Below are positions 47,831-59,182 of a DNA stretch of 64,000 nt, piece after piece. The notes under the pieces are model-generated. The model saw only the letters and a program-made list of their open reading frames with translations. It did not search any database and was not told the origin of the DNA. The translations under genes were made by a program, and so were the position numbers. Numbering within the stretch: the first letter of the stretch is position 1; every line of letters starts with the position of its first letter. The stretch is from Verpa conica (lineage: Eukaryota; Ascomycota; Pezizomycetes; Pezizales; Morchellaceae), in assembly GCA_033030425.1 (NCBI GenBank), contig JAUFSD010000001.1, positions 1,178,001 through 1,242,000 on the forward strand, in the 5' to 3' direction.

Positions 47831-50830
47831 ATGGCCGTCTTTCTTCTTCTTCTGTCGTGTGCTTCTCTTGTAACAGGCGTGCCATCAGTTTCCTTCCCAA
47901 TAAATTCACAGGTACCACCAGTAGCCCGAGTATCGGAGGCATTCGGGTTCAAGTTTTCACCATGGACATTCACCTCAAGTTTCCAGCCTATATCATACAA
48001 CATCACTAGCGGGCCATCATGGTTGATGCTTGATAGCAACTCACGAAATCTCTATGGAATGCCAACTCAGGATGATGTTGGGGCTTTCGAAGTTGTTATA
48101 ACGGCAACGGACTCAACCGGCTCAACAGCCCACGAAGCAACTCTCGTTGTATCTTCAGAGCCTGGTCCAGTCATAGGGAGAGGGATTAACTCTCAGCTTA
48201 AAAACATTGGTGTAAGAAATGGGAGAGGTGGGATAGTTTTCTTCCCCGGCCAGCCGTACGAGTTCTCATTCACAGAGGACACGTTCGGTCCTGCTGGGTT
48301 AGTAAAGCAGTATGAAGCAGTTTCAACAGGAAATACACCATTGCCATCATGGATTAATTTCGATCAAGGTCGCCTAAAGTTTTCTGGGGTAACACCTGAT
48401 TTGACGTCTTTAATTGCTCCACCACAGACCTTTGATGTTACCTTGATAGCATCAGATTATCCAGGGTTCGCGGGGTCGTCGGTGTCGTTTCAGATGGTGG
48501 TTGGGCCACACCGTATTTACTTTAAGGATACAATTCTTACAACTAACGCGACTTTTGGGAGTGCATTTAACTATAGCCTCCCTCGAGATGCTATTCTTCT
48601 GGATAGTGGGCCAATCGGGTCTGAGAACTTGAGTTCGTTATCTGTTACTGGATCGGATTGGCTTTCGTTCAATAAGGAAAATTTCGTACTGAGTGGAACA
48701 CCACCACAGGGTGTAGAGTCTACGGTGGTCGACCTTGTTGCTCGCGACATTTTCGGAGGCGAGGCACAGGCGAAGCTACAGATCAGTATTTCATCTGTAG
48801 ATACAGCCGCGACTATATTTACGACAGAAATTCCTGATTTTAACATCACTAGTGGAGAGAGATTTGTTTATTCTCTTAACCGGACATCTCTTTCCATTAA
48901 GGATATCAAGTTGAGTGTTGAGTATAACCCAGTTGTAGACTGGATTAATTTTGATGCCGCAAACTTGCAGTTTCAAGGAGAGGCACCGAGTAACTCTCTT
49001 AGTGTTGAGGTGGCTATCTCTGCACAATCACCTGGGAGGTTATCGGACTCTCGTAATTTCAAGCTATTTGTTGGCGGTGATAATATAAAGTCTTTTTCGG
49101 CTATTCCTACTAGGACGTCAACTGGTATCACAATGAGCCACACGGCAAAAAAGACAGGAGCCGGAACAGCTTTACCAACCCGTGCAGGACCTCCTCAGAC
49201 AACAGACTCTACAGGCCAAACCGATACGAGTACCGAGGCGATTGTAAAACGTAGCCGTAAGAGAACTTTGATAATCGTTCTCGCAACTGTTCTCCCTCTC
49301 ATCGTAGTCTGCAGTTTCCTCTTCATCTGGTATGTTATCTCACGCCAAAATGACATAGAATCGACTTCGTACTACAGCCGCTCTGCGACTCCAGTGGGCT
49401 TAGATATATCTCGGCCTTTCGAACAACTCCCACAACCATGGGCAGTTGCTTCTAATGGTCCAAAAGACCTCGCAACACCAAGACGTTTATCAGCATTTGG
49501 GTATTTTACTACAGATGGAAGTGGGAGGATATCCAATGGATTCATGAGTTCAATGATGAGCAATGATGGGACGATACTGCGCCTGGGAACGCCACCTACA
49601 CCACCTACGCATTCAGGGCTGCTGCCTCCTGCACCAGAGATGACTGGAGATAGGAGTTCTGTGGGGCCTATCAACTTTTCACAGCACCCTGTGAACCGTA
49701 CTTCGTTCATTACGGGGCCCACATATTCCCTATATCCCGCAGTTTCAAATTCCGATCCTCGGGGGGCCAATGCACACCACGTAGTTTCACAGTCGAATTC
49801 TCAAGGGGGGGATACTAGTCATCCTGCGCATCAGCGAACAAACTCTCGAGGGTCGAATTCTCGCCCTCGGAGACTCAGTTGTCGCCCTCATAGGCGGCAT
49901 TCAAGCATGTCCATCAGCGCTACCGCCGCGAGTCGTCGAAGCGGTGTTGGACCACCCGGGTACGGCATCCCAAAACGGTCCTGGAGAACAGCTATTTCGC
50001 CTAGCTGTTGGGTTGGCGGGAGACGGTTCCGGGAGAGTGAGGATACTTTTGAGACTGTTTCAACGGAGATTTTCAACCAGATTTCTCAAATTAGTCAGGT
50101 GAATGATCTTGGCCAACCCAGTGTTCGGTTGGTTGATGGGTCCCCTGAAGGAGCTGAAAAGGCGAGTCATACGCGGGCAAGAGGGTCTTCGCCTTTTTTC
50201 GCGGGGCCGGCAACAGCGTGGAGGAGGGAATCAAAGATATATACAGTGCCTGGAGTTGAAATTCATGGAGGGGATCAAAGTAGTCTCATTGATGATGTCA
50301 TAAAAACCATGACTCGGGAGAATAGCCATACAAAGACAATTGGGACATATTCATCACTCAATCTTCCAGAAACACCGGTGAGGAGATACAATAGCGCCCT
50401 CCCGTCTCATTTTGCAACTTCGTCGTCGTTCGTGAATTATCCTCCTACGAGTGTAGTTACTGAAGAAGATGGTGCGTTCTCGCATGTGATTGATGAGAGT
50501 GGGCAGAGAGTTTGGTATCCGAATCACTCGAGGGAAAGCGGTATCACAGCTTACAGCCGTGGAGGCTCATCGTATTATCCTTATGAACCGTTTGAGTATG
50601 GTGTTGCTGTAACTTCTGCACGGGCTCAGGGAACAGTCGCGGGGGGACCTAGTATTGAGCGTGAACATCCAACCCGTGTTGTGGAGGCAAGCGGAGAGGT
50701 AGTTATACCTCCGTTGAGACAGCGGGCGAAATTGGTAGATTTCACGAAGAAAAGACCGGTAAGTATCAGTGAGGAGGGGGGCGAGGAGGAAACTAAGGGT
50801 AGCTTTCCGGCGGATATGGCATATCTGTAA
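47831..50830 (+). CDS. AXL2: AXL2-like polarity / bud-site landmark membrane protein
   Basis: One exon of 999 aa. Residues 1-16 are a signal peptide (MAVFLLLLSCASLVTG). Four cadherin-like modules follow at about 20-108, 134-225, 235-322 and 330-415, each with a Trp-containing strand (PSWLML, PSWINF, SDWLSF, VDWINF). A Ser/Thr-rich stalk at about 420-470 is probably O-glycosylated. A single transmembrane helix lies near 480-502 (TLIIVLATVLPLIVVCSFLF), preceded by a basic cluster. The ~500-residue cytosolic tail is Ser/Pro-rich with basic patches. This order is that of yeast Axl2/Bud10, which marks axial bud sites and binds septins; in filamentous fungi homologues affect septation and conidiation. 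Length and layout agree with the family. Confidence 0.93.
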   Translation: MAVFLLLLSCASLVTGVPSVSFPINSQVPPVARVSEAFGFKFSPWTFTSSFQPISYNITSGPSWLMLDSNSRNLYGMPTQDDVGAFEVVITATDSTGSTAHEATLVVSSEPGPVIGRGINSQLKNIGVRNGRGGIVFFPGQPYEFSFTEDTFGPAGLVKQYEAVSTGNTPLPSWINFDQGRLKFSGVTPDLTSLIAPPQTFDVTLIASDYPGFAGSSVSFQMVVGPHRIYFKDTILTTNATFGSAFNYSLPRDAILLDSGPIGSENLSSLSVTGSDWLSFNKENFVLSGTPPQGVESTVVDLVARDIFGGEAQAKLQISISSVDTAATIFTTEIPDFNITSGERFVYSLNRTSLSIKDIKLSVEYNPVVDWINFDAANLQFQGEAPSNSLSVEVAISAQSPGRLSDSRNFKLFVGGDNIKSFSAIPTRTSTGITMSHTAKKTGAGTALPTRAGPPQTTDSTGQTDTSTEAIVKRSRKRTLIIVLATVLPLIVVCSFLFIWYVISRQNDIESTSYYSRSATPVGLDISRPFEQLPQPWAVASNGPKDLATPRRLSAFGYFTTDGSGRISNGFMSSMMSNDGTILRLGTPPTPPTHSGLLPPAPEMTGDRSSVGPINFSQHPVNRTSFITGPTYSLYPAVSNSDPRGANAHHVVSQSNSQGGDTSHPAHQRTNSRGSNSRPRRLSCRPHRRHSSMSISATAASRRSGVGPPGYGIPKRSWRTAISPSCWVGGRRFRESEDTFETVSTEIFNQISQISQVNDLGQPSVRLVDGSPEGAEKASHTRARGSSPFFAGPATAWRRESKIYTVPGVEIHGGDQSSLIDDVIKTMTRENSHTKTIGTYSSLNLPETPVRRYNSALPSHFATSSSFVNYPPTSVVTEEDGAFSHVIDESGQRVWYPNHSRESGITAYSRGGSSYYPYEPFEYGVAVTSARAQGTVAGGPSIEREHPTRVVEASGEVVIPPLRQRAKLVDFTKKRPVSISEEGGEEETKGSFPADMAYL

Positions 50831-52198
50831 TACTTGATACTATCTAGTTGAATTTTCTACTCTTTCGTTCATTTAGCATTCATTTTATTGGTTCCTTATT
50901 TTTATTATTATTATTGACACTTTATCTTTCAGGTATTCTTTATTTTTAGGTTTTTAGGTTTTATTACTAGGGTTTGGGTTTATTATAAAGGCTGTACCAA
51001 GTACTCACTTGGTTTAAGGATTGATACTCTGAGGTTATCATTTTTATTTATTACTGGGAACCGTGCATAGAGCTGCCGAGAAATGTTTGCTTTGCCCAAT
51101 CATAAAATGTCGGATTATTGGCGTGGGTCTAATTGATGGAAGTGCAAGTGCAGTCAAGGTTGGTAAAGGTAGCTGGAAGAAGTGCCTAGGCCTCAACAGA
51201 GCACAGAGATAAGTACATGTATCTATGTATCTATATAAATGCGTTCGCTATAGGCGAATGCCCGTATGCACAAGTACTGTTAGGCACCACTATACCTTGT
51301 AATACCAATTACTCCCTTTACAAGTGTGTACCAGTGCGGCATGGTAGAGACATAGGCAGCTATGTGTAGTTTGTAAGGTCGAGGCCTCAGGCTGAAGCTT
51401 TCCCCGCTCGACGATTCATCGTCGTTTCCCCGTTGTTATTAAACTTGGAGTCATCGGCTGTTCTGTAGAGCTCAGCTCTCTCTGTGAATATTTGTATGTA
51501 GACTGGTACCTGCCCTTGGTTCTGGGTGCCTATCTGGAGCTGTCACTCATAAATAAGGTGGTGTTTCTGGCGTCATCGGAGGTTCTCATTTGCCCCTCTT
51601 TCCGGGTGAACGCTTCGCTTCTCGTCTCCCCGCGCGTCACCGATAAGGTAGATACTGTAACGGTAAATACTCCGCAACGAATACACTTTGTATAGAAGAG
51701 CCAAAGAGAACAGAAATTGGCTTCGCCCTCTCCTTATCACTACATTGCACTTTATTCTACAGTGCCTTCCTGTACCGCCCCCAAGAAGCACGCGACCGCA
51801 AAGAACAAAACCCTGAAAATCAGGATCTTCGTGGCTTCTCTTCTTTCTTTGTCCCGTACAGCTCCTGGTTCTGGTGACATGCGCACATCAAGCTCTTTTT
51901 TTAATTAGCTCTTTACCCGAAAAGTTCCTGTTTTTCTCGTTGCTTTTCTGACTGGGCGAGGGTCCTTTTGTAGCCGCAGCACAAGGCACCACCCTTCTTC
52001 CCCTCCCCCACCATCAACAACGACGCAAGTACAAAACGATTCCATCATCTCATTAGAGACCTCTTCTTTATTTTGCCCGCAGAAGGTCTATCATCCATCA
52101 TCTACACCACCTCTCCCAACTACTCAAAGAATTACACCAAAGTCTTTTCTAAGACCTGGATCGAATTTTTCCTTGTTCAAGTCTTAACGAACAGCACC
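50831..52198. other. Intergenic region AXL2 / PTC2
   Basis: 1368 bp. T-rich sequence with TTATTATTATTA at 50900-50915 fits the AXL2 3' end. The last 200 bp before 52199 are C/A- and pyrimidine-rich and probably the PTC2 leader. A short near-palindrome GCGTTCGC-TATA-GGCGAATGC occurs near 51240. No gene is supported. Confidence 0.5.
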
Positions 52199-54008
52199 AT
52201 GGGTCAAACCCTTTCAGAACCAGTAGTTGAGAAGGTACGTTATTATAAGAGAACGAAACGAGGGAATAAATGAACGAGGAAACAGATAGAACTCGCTGCT
52301 ATATATTTGCTTCTCTAGCGAGGTTTCAGCAAGATATGATCAAGTACCTGACATAAATTAGCTATCCGAGAGTGGCGAGGATGAACGTTTGGCTTTCGGT
52401 CTATCTAGCATGCAAGGCTGGCGTATCTCTATGGAAGATGCTCATGCTGCTGTTCTTGACCTCCATAAACCTGACGCTTCAGGTCCTGCCGGAAAAGAAG
52501 GAAGGCTGAGTTTTTTCGGTGTCTACGATGGGCATGGGGGCGAGAAAGTTGCTGCATTCAGCGGGGATAACGTTCATAAAATCTTGGTGAAGCAGTCCTC
52601 TTTCGAGGCTGGTGATTATGGAAAGGCCCTGCAGGATGGGTTCCTGGCTACAGATAGAGCTATCTTGCAGGGTAATAAACTGCCTTTCCTAGTGTTTGTG
52701 AAGAGTTGGCTCGGATTCATTCTAGGACAGGATGCTGATGAGTCAACCGGTTCCCTAGATCCCCGTTATGGTGAAGAGGTATCTGGGTGTACGGCCACGG
52801 CCGCTCTTATTTCAGATACCAAGATCTACGTCGTAAGTTATCTTTCATGGCTATTTATAGAGAAGAGGTGAAATATTCTAAGATACTATAAAGGCAAACG
52901 CCGGTGATTCACGTACCGTCCTGGGTGTGAAGGGCAGAGCAAAGCCTTTGTCTTTCGATCACAAGCCACAGAACGAAGGTTGGCTTCTTTCTCTGTGTGC
53001 AACGGGCACGTGATCAGAATATTAACTTTGTGAGAATAGCCGAGAAGGCTAGGATACAAGCTGCCGGCGGTTTCGTTGATTTCGGAAGAGTTAACGGCAA
53101 TCTCGCATTGTCGAGGGCTATTGGGGATTTCGAATTTAAGAAAAGCGCCGATCTCCCACCAGAGCAGCAAATTGTTACCGCTTTCCCGGATATTAATATA
53201 CACGAAATCTCAGATGATGACGAGTTCTTAGTTCTTGCTTGTGACGGTTAGTTTCCTCTGGGACTTCTCGTTTGTCGTCATCGTTCTCGATGCTGAACCA
53301 CCTGATAGGAATCTGGGATTGCCAGTCATCTCAGGCTGTTATCGAATTCGTTCGACGCGGTATAGCCGCTAAACAGGAGTTACACCGTATCTGCGAAAAC
53401 ATGATGGATAACTGCCTTGCTTCTAGCAGCGACACTGGTGGGGTAGGATGTGACAATATGACCATCGTCATCGTTGCTTTGCTTCGTGGCAAGACCAAAG
53501 AAGAATGGTATGATATGATTGTGAAGCGTGTTGCTGATGGCGACGGCCCTTGCGCTCCGCCTGAGTATGGTAAGTCTTTCTAACTCAATGATTTTTATTT
53601 CATCTTATACAAGATTATTTCAATCACTTTTTTGTTGATATCTAAAACTAACAACTCATAGCGGAGTTCCGCGGACCGGGAGTCCATACCAACTTTGACG
53701 ACAGTCCAGACGAGTTTGATTCACGTAACCAGTCGGGTGCGGGCCGCATCATCATGCTGGGCGATGGAACTGAAATTTTGACTGATTTTGATGCAGAAAT
53801 GCTTGACGACACAGAGGACAAAGATGAGGAGGAAAATGACGATGAAGCATTGCAGAAGGTAGCTGCAAAAGAAAGGAAGGAAGGGGACGAAGAAATGAAG
53901 GACATCACAAAGTCAGATAAGGACAAGGAAAACGCGAAGGTCGACTCCTCTTCTGCGAAAAACGCCGTCCCTAAAAACGAGGTGCCTAAAAAGCAAGCAT
54001 CAAATTAG
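52199..54008 (+). CDS. PTC2: PP2C-type protein phosphatase (Ptc2/Ptc3)
   Basis: Seven exons (52199-52234, 52362-52671, 52726-52832, 52894-52978, 53040-53246, 53309-53569, 53662-54008) give about 450 aa. MGQTLSEPV is the Ptc2/3 N-terminus with a likely N-myristoylated Gly2. PP2C metal ligands are visible: E37-D38 ([11 protein letters not shown]), D68-G69 (VYDGHGG), D252 (CDGIWDC) and D297 ([10 protein letters not shown]). [21 protein letters not shown] is the typical core. The C-terminal ~110 residues are acidic then Lys-rich and disordered. Yeast Ptc2/3 dephosphorylate Hog1, Cdc28 and checkpoint kinase Rad53. Intron 2 (54 nt) has no in-frame stop and its retention would insert 18 residues. 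The first exon encodes only 12 residues. Confidence 0.95.
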
Positions 54009-54886
54009 CCTAAAATTCCCTAGAATGAAATGGGGGAAGAAAGCGTCAACCCGCAGAATTCTATTACTCAAACCTTTTAAGCTTTGTTCTTCGTTTTGTG
54101 TTTTTTTGCAGAGAAATGATATGGTTAACGCCAATTTTCGTCACGTTCGTGTAACCCGAGGAATATCCTTAGACTGAAGCTATGCATGTTTTTCTATCTG
54201 GAAAACTTACGAGAGCAGAGAGGACCAATATTTTTTTCTTCATAAAAGGAACACGGAGCATCTAAATCTTGGGGTGTTTTTACTTTTGATTTTTTTTAAA
54301 ACTATCTTTCTACGTTCTCATTATCTTAACGTTTGTTTGCACTTTTCCATTCGGCTATCTATTATTTGTTGTCCTTTTCTTTTTAGTGAGAATAGTTGGG
54401 TCTATGGTTGCTACGTCTGTTAAGTTTCTGCTATTATGTTACTATGGGCAACGGGGGAAATGATTGGTTGGGAGAAATGAATAACGAACTTTTGGGAGGC
54501 ATTCAAGCCTGCGTTTTTTGCCTCCCTTTCTTACTCTAAACTGTTTTTTGCTTGCTCTTGCTTGCTCATGTGAGGTTCTTCAAGTTATGTTGAAACCATA
54601 ATTTTCTTTGTTTTCACTTTCTGCTTCTTTTTTGGGTGGAATAGATAGGCCTAGGGTGCGTTTTTTGTTATTACCTACTATAAATTGTTTTTCTCGGTAT
54701 CTCTATTTGTGCCAGCTATATTGGTATCTAATTTTACCGAATATATTTTCTAGGCTTAGCTGTAATGACAAGTCCCGTGAAATTTTGTCCTGAAGTGGCC
54801 ATAAATACTCCCTTAGTGTATAGTTCCAAGTGACCCCGAGTGATGAGTTGTGGAAAGATGCTGTAAGACTTGTAGCTTTTTCTACC
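54009..54886. other. Convergent intergenic region PTC2 / TatD nuclease
   Basis: 878 bp between two stop codons. It is strongly T-rich on the plus strand, as expected for 3' UTR and termination signals of PTC2. GCTTGCTCTTGCTTGCTC is a short direct repeat near 54550. No gene is supported. Confidence 0.5.
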
Positions 54887-56174
54887 CTAAATCTCTATTT
54901 TCTTCTCCCCTAGTCCAAAAACGTCCACAGTGTTCCTCCACGCAGCCTCGCAAACCTCTTCCACGCTCAATCCCTTCACCTTCGCAATAACATGTGCTAC
55001 ATGCGATATACTTAATGGTTCGTTCCTCCCTTTTATAAGTTGATTTGCGCCTGCTAAAAAACGTTCCTTTTTGACTGCTTTTGGTAGAGGTGGCGCATCC
55101 CCAAGATGTTTCCAAGATGCATGGGAGGGGCGGATCTCACACCATGGGCCCTATGATATTGTAAGTTCGGGGGCGTATAGCGAGAGAGAGTGTGTGTGAG
55201 GATTAGAAAGGAGAGTGAGAGAAATAAGGGCTGCCATACATCAGTCTCAATCATCATCCGACCTAAGGGCATCTCTTTCACAACTTTTAAGTTCTCCTCC
55301 GTCTTCAAACTACAGCCATTGACACCCACATACAATCCTGCTCCGACAATCCTCTTCATTTCCTCCATGGTACCGGTAAAGCTATGCACTAATCCCCCCC
55401 TAAGTCTCGGGAGTCTTGGAAATAGGATCGTCTCGAAGTCTTCCGACGCCGCACGGGAATGCAAGAATAATGGAAGCTCGAGCTCCTCAGCGAGATTGAG
55501 TTGTAGATTAAACGCGGTCTTCTGATCTTGGGCTGATGCGTGATAGAGGCGGTCGTAGTCAAGCCCTATCTCGCCAAATGCGGCAACTGCGGGGGATGAG
55601 AGAGCGAGAGTACGGAGGGAATCTATGTATGCTGTAGGGCCGGCGTGATGGCCAGTAAGGGCCTTTGAAGAGCAGGGATGTACACCCACGGTAGTGAACA
55701 TGTAGCCAGCTTTTTGATATGTTAGAGACCCCTAGTAGAAAAAGAGATGGTGGGTGAATGGCAAAGGGGAACCGGGGGAAAGCATACGGTGCTGTTCAGC
55801 AATTTTCAGGGCTTCCTGGGACTCTTTGAGGCTAGAGCCGGTGAGCATGAGTTTTTGAACGCCAGCATCTTTACTACGTTGAATTACTGCCTCAAGATCT
55901 GGTTCATGGACCTGAGAGTGTGAGTTAGCTTTTTCTGCGCCTTTCTCTGGGATACTGGAAACTAGGTGTATACCCCCTTCCCATGATACTCGCCCTGGTA
56001 TTGCCGGTCCGTTAGGTTAATTCCAATATCAATATATCGTAGATTGAAAGAAGACGGAGCAAGTGATAGGTTTGACTGTGATGAAGCTGCCGTAACAACT
56101 GCAGATGAGGTAGCTGTCCCCGCTGTAGAGTTTGCAGCTGTCGAGAGATTTGAGGGAGCATCGAGTGTAGACAT
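54887..56174 (-). CDS. TatD-family metal-dependent deoxyribonuclease
   Basis: Exons 56174-55974, 55911-55788, 55709-55240 and 55150-54887 (introns 62, 78, 89 nt) give about 352 aa. The first ~45 residues are Ser/Thr/Ala-rich and could be a mitochondrial or disordered extension. YIDIGINLTDRQYQGEYHGK starts the TIM barrel; TVGVHPCSS carries the metal-site His; FGEIGLDYDRL has the TatD Glu; LPLFLHSRAA and GLVHSFTG supply further metal ligands; MMIETDGPWCEIRP is the closing Asp motif. TatD enzymes are 3'-5' DNases linked to DNA repair and apoptosis-like DNA breakdown. Intron 2 is best ended at TCAAAAAG, after a CTAAC branch. An in-frame ATG at 56318 would lengthen the N-terminus by 48 residues. 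Confidence 0.93.
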
Positions 56175-56854
56175 CTTTGCTGATAACGAAAGAAGGCAAT
56201 GTTTCGTATTACGAGTATTGGATGAGAATTTGTGTAGGAGTTTATGTTTCGGATAACTGTAGGTGGAACGGGTGCGGGTATATATACGGAGAAGGGATAC
56301 ATGCAGTGTCATCTCCAAAGGCTACTGCTGACTCTGACCTGGCCGGTAGTAATACTGTTACACTTAATAGTTACACTAAACTAGTGATTGTAGGATTTTT
56401 TGGGACATCCCGAACAAAAGCTGGGATGATTCCATAATGGGAGGACTATTCTGATCATTCAGGGTCTCCTTGGATATTACATGGCAATGTGGGGGTCATG
56501 ATGTTGCGGCTCAACCGACGGTAGGGTAATGGGGATCTGCCAATATTACTACTCCGCCTTGTCGAGGCTGATTATCTGTTCCGTGTGCCATAACCGGTTA
56601 GCTATAGAAAGAAAAACATCCGAGCCTTGTAGCGTGCCATCAGGAGATTGGACATGTCTATGATAAAAAAATCAATCATTGGGGGTGGGCCTCTTCCCTG
56701 AGTAAGTCACCTTTATACAATAGAGTAGTTACTAACACTACACGAAATATAGATGTTGTAAACCCTAAGTTTCAATTATTTAATGCTATGTATCAATAGA
56801 AGCATTGTTAGGTAGATTGCGATAGGATAATATACACTTTTCCCTTTATATTGG
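56175..56854. other. Intergenic region upstream of the TatD gene
   Basis: 680 bp between the TatD start and the first MITE. No gene, tRNA or clear repeat is seen. Confidence 0.5.
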
Positions 56855-57666
56855 TATTGTAGGGGGACAAAAATACCCGGTCATTGGGATAGCAACCAGA
56901 AAGGCCAACCTCAAATAACCATTACTCCACAGCCACATTAAAAGCAAATATGAAAATTTAATTATGGCAAAAAAGCCTCATTATTTTTATTATTATGAAT
57001 ATAAATCTAAAATTACCTTAATCATTCTTATCATAAATACTTAGGCGTTCATTAATATCTCGGAATGAGGCTACAACCACGTAACCTCACCAAAAAAAAA
57101 CGGTAACTCCGGACCAGCAACACAGCAGAATGGCACCTACTGTAACGATCCCATTCAATTTGCTACTCCTATACAGCTTCCCCGCTTATGTGGTTGTTGT
57201 AACTATCCACGCTGTATAGGTTACTTCTGGTAAGGTTATATACGCGGTTGCAGCCTCATTTCGAAATATTAATGAACGCCTAAGTACTATAAAGGCAAAA
57301 TAGACTTTATGGGCTAATAATAGATTACTATCTCCACAGTTACATAGCTCTGATTAGACCCTTTAAGGTATGAATTATTAGACTAGGGACTGTCCTCATA
57401 TAGGGAGCATATACTTGTAGCCTAAATATATCCAACAAGTTTGGGATCTGAGGAATTATGAAATAGTTTTTAGGAACAATTTCTATTGATAGGAACACCC
57501 AAGACACCAAACTATTATTGCAAGATACTTATATACCCTTGGAGTATACCTATAACTTTGCTATACTAGGAGAAAATAAATCCTAAGTTCATAGTTGCGT
57601 TTTGTGGGATACCAATATGAGTTGGTTGCCATATGGGTGACCGGGTTTTTTTGTCCCCCTACAATA
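56855..57666. mobile_element. TA-flanked MITE (~0.8 kb), host of a nested MITE
   Basis: Its ends read TATTGTAGGGGGACAAAAA on the left and the reverse complement on the right. The inverted repeats extend about 43 bp to GCAACC with few mismatches, including the block ACCCGGTCA. TA flanks both ends, fitting the TA target duplication of Tc1/mariner-type elements. The element has no coding capacity. Without the 249-bp nested insertion it would be about 560 bp. Confidence 0.78.
57038..57286. mobile_element. Second MITE (249 bp) nested inside the first
   Basis: The left arm starts TACTTAGGCGTTCATTAATAT and the right arm ends with its exact reverse complement. Pairing continues through (A)ATGAGGCT-CAACC-CGTA for about 45 bp. 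TA at both ends suggests a TA target duplication. It lies wholly inside the element at 56855-57666, so it arrived later. The terminal sequences of the two elements differ, so they are separate families. Confidence 0.8.
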
Positions 57667-57928
57667 CTTTATATACTATTCAATACTTGCTAAAAGAATT
57701 TAGTTTGCCCTATAAATTCATATCCCATAAGCTGTTAAAAAACACTGCCCCCCCCAAAGTGGCGGTGGCTCAACACCAGAATAGCAGCTTTGTCAACTAG
57801 GGCTAGCCAATGGAGAATATTGCAATATTGGCTCCCACTATGAGGCGGCAGTTTTACCAGTAGTGTTCATCACGGGGGACTCGGTCCCCCAAACTCTCCG
57901 GGGAACCGCGCCAAGAAACCACCCCAAA
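57667..57928. other. Short segment between the MITE and the LTR copy
   Basis: 262 bp. GC-rich with a run of eight C near 57748 and a GGGGGACTCGGTCCCCC palindrome near 57874-57890. Composition is like the GC-rich stretch at 59841-60030 on the other side of the LTR. Both may be halves of one older element, perhaps the 5' region of the piggyBac copy. Confidence 0.4.
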
Positions 57929-58537
57929 CAACCTGTAATGGGGGCACTCCCAGGGGAGTACTGCCGTACCAAAAAAAACCAACAACCTCCCTTTCTGACG
58001 AGAAGCTTCAGCAGCGAGGCTTAGAACCGCTCGTCAACACGGAAGGTCGACAGTCCCTAGGCTAAACAGGTATAAGGATTTTTAAGGGTTGCAAACTAAA
58101 GACTTTAAAAGGCTCTGCTTCCCAGGGGAAGACAAACGTCTTTAGCAAAGAGTATGAGGGTCTCAGAACAACGGTTGTTCGTTGACTAGCAAGAATGATT
58201 GTCTTGGGGGAAGGACGGGTTTAAGCTATGATTTTGATTGCGAGCAAGCTGCCAAGAAGCGGGGGAACAATTCCTCCGCGCTTGGAAATCAACTGAGTCT
58301 AGAGCGCCCCTAAGAACTAGCGGGGTCGATAGACTAGCGACTAAAAAGCGTTGGTTACTAAAAGCTCTGTAACTATTGCTAAAATGGTCCGATTTCAAAT
58401 CCGATTGCACCTATGGATTCGCAGCACTGTCCCCCATATACCCTCCGAGTTTGGTTCGGTTGGACAAATTTTCCTGACGGTTTTGGGGTTATTTTTGGGG
58501 TCCAAAACTTGTCTTTTTGTTAGGGAATCAGCAACTC

Positions 58538-59182
58538 GTGGCACTCTGCAAACGGCGGGTGGCACAGTGGGGCGCCTCGGGGGTGTTAGAAAACACAGAG
58601 TCCCCTAGGTAGGGTAACCCACTGGTGATTCCTACCGTTGCTTAGATTCCTTTCCCACGTTCCTAGTCCAACCTGGGGACGTGGCGGAGAGGTAATCTTG
58701 ATCCATAAGGACCTTAGGGCGACGCACAAGGCATAGCCCTGTATGGTTCGATTCGTGACGCCGCCAGGTTAATTATTAATTTTGCTGGCGGCTCTAACTA
58801 AAGCATAGCTTTGCTCTCATCTCACGGCTCTAGGCCTCCCACGGGATTGGCCGTCTGCGAAGCCGTTGTTATTCCTCCTAGAGGAACAGGAGCTTAACTC
58901 TGTTTATGGAGGCAACTGCTTCAGTCTCATTGCACTAGTATCTCCCGTAGCTATAAGCTACAGACGCATTACTCTGGTCTCTGTCGCATACCGACGACGG
59001 TGAGCTTCGCTCTGTCCTAGGAGCTCGCCAGCTCGCTTAGGGATCGGGCTATCATAGTAACGACTTTCCTTAGTATCTATTGACCGGAATAGGATAGCTA
59101 GTCCTATCCTTCAAGGGAGATCCTTAGGTGTCTCTATGGAGAGGTACTTGAGACTAGTTATGACGATGGTTAGATCGTCACA
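58538..59182 (-). repeat. First copy of tandemly duplicated LTR 5' half
   Basis: Aligns with 59183-59835 over its whole length, with many mainly transition differences and several short indels. It ends in TAGATCGTCACA, a second LTR 5' terminus lying inside the element. It differs from both other copies at many shared positions. Confidence 0.8.
58676..58766 (+). other. tRNA-like segment with A- and B-box motifs inside the LTR
   Basis: TGGCGGAGAGGT (58682-58693) resembles an RNA polymerase III A box and GGTTCGATTCG (58745-58755) a B box. TGGCGG at the start pairs with CCGCCA at the end, which closes in CCA like a mature tRNA 3' end. The T stem does not pair, so this is not a working tRNA. The same segment recurs at 59325-59415 and, inverted, near 62916-63008. 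It may be a retro-copied tRNA captured by the retroelement. Confidence 0.4.

Noticed and set aside
58186..58608. Open frames in the LTR, also found inverted at 63069-63500
   Set aside because: They are conserved only because the DNA is duplicated; no gag, pol or other motif is present.
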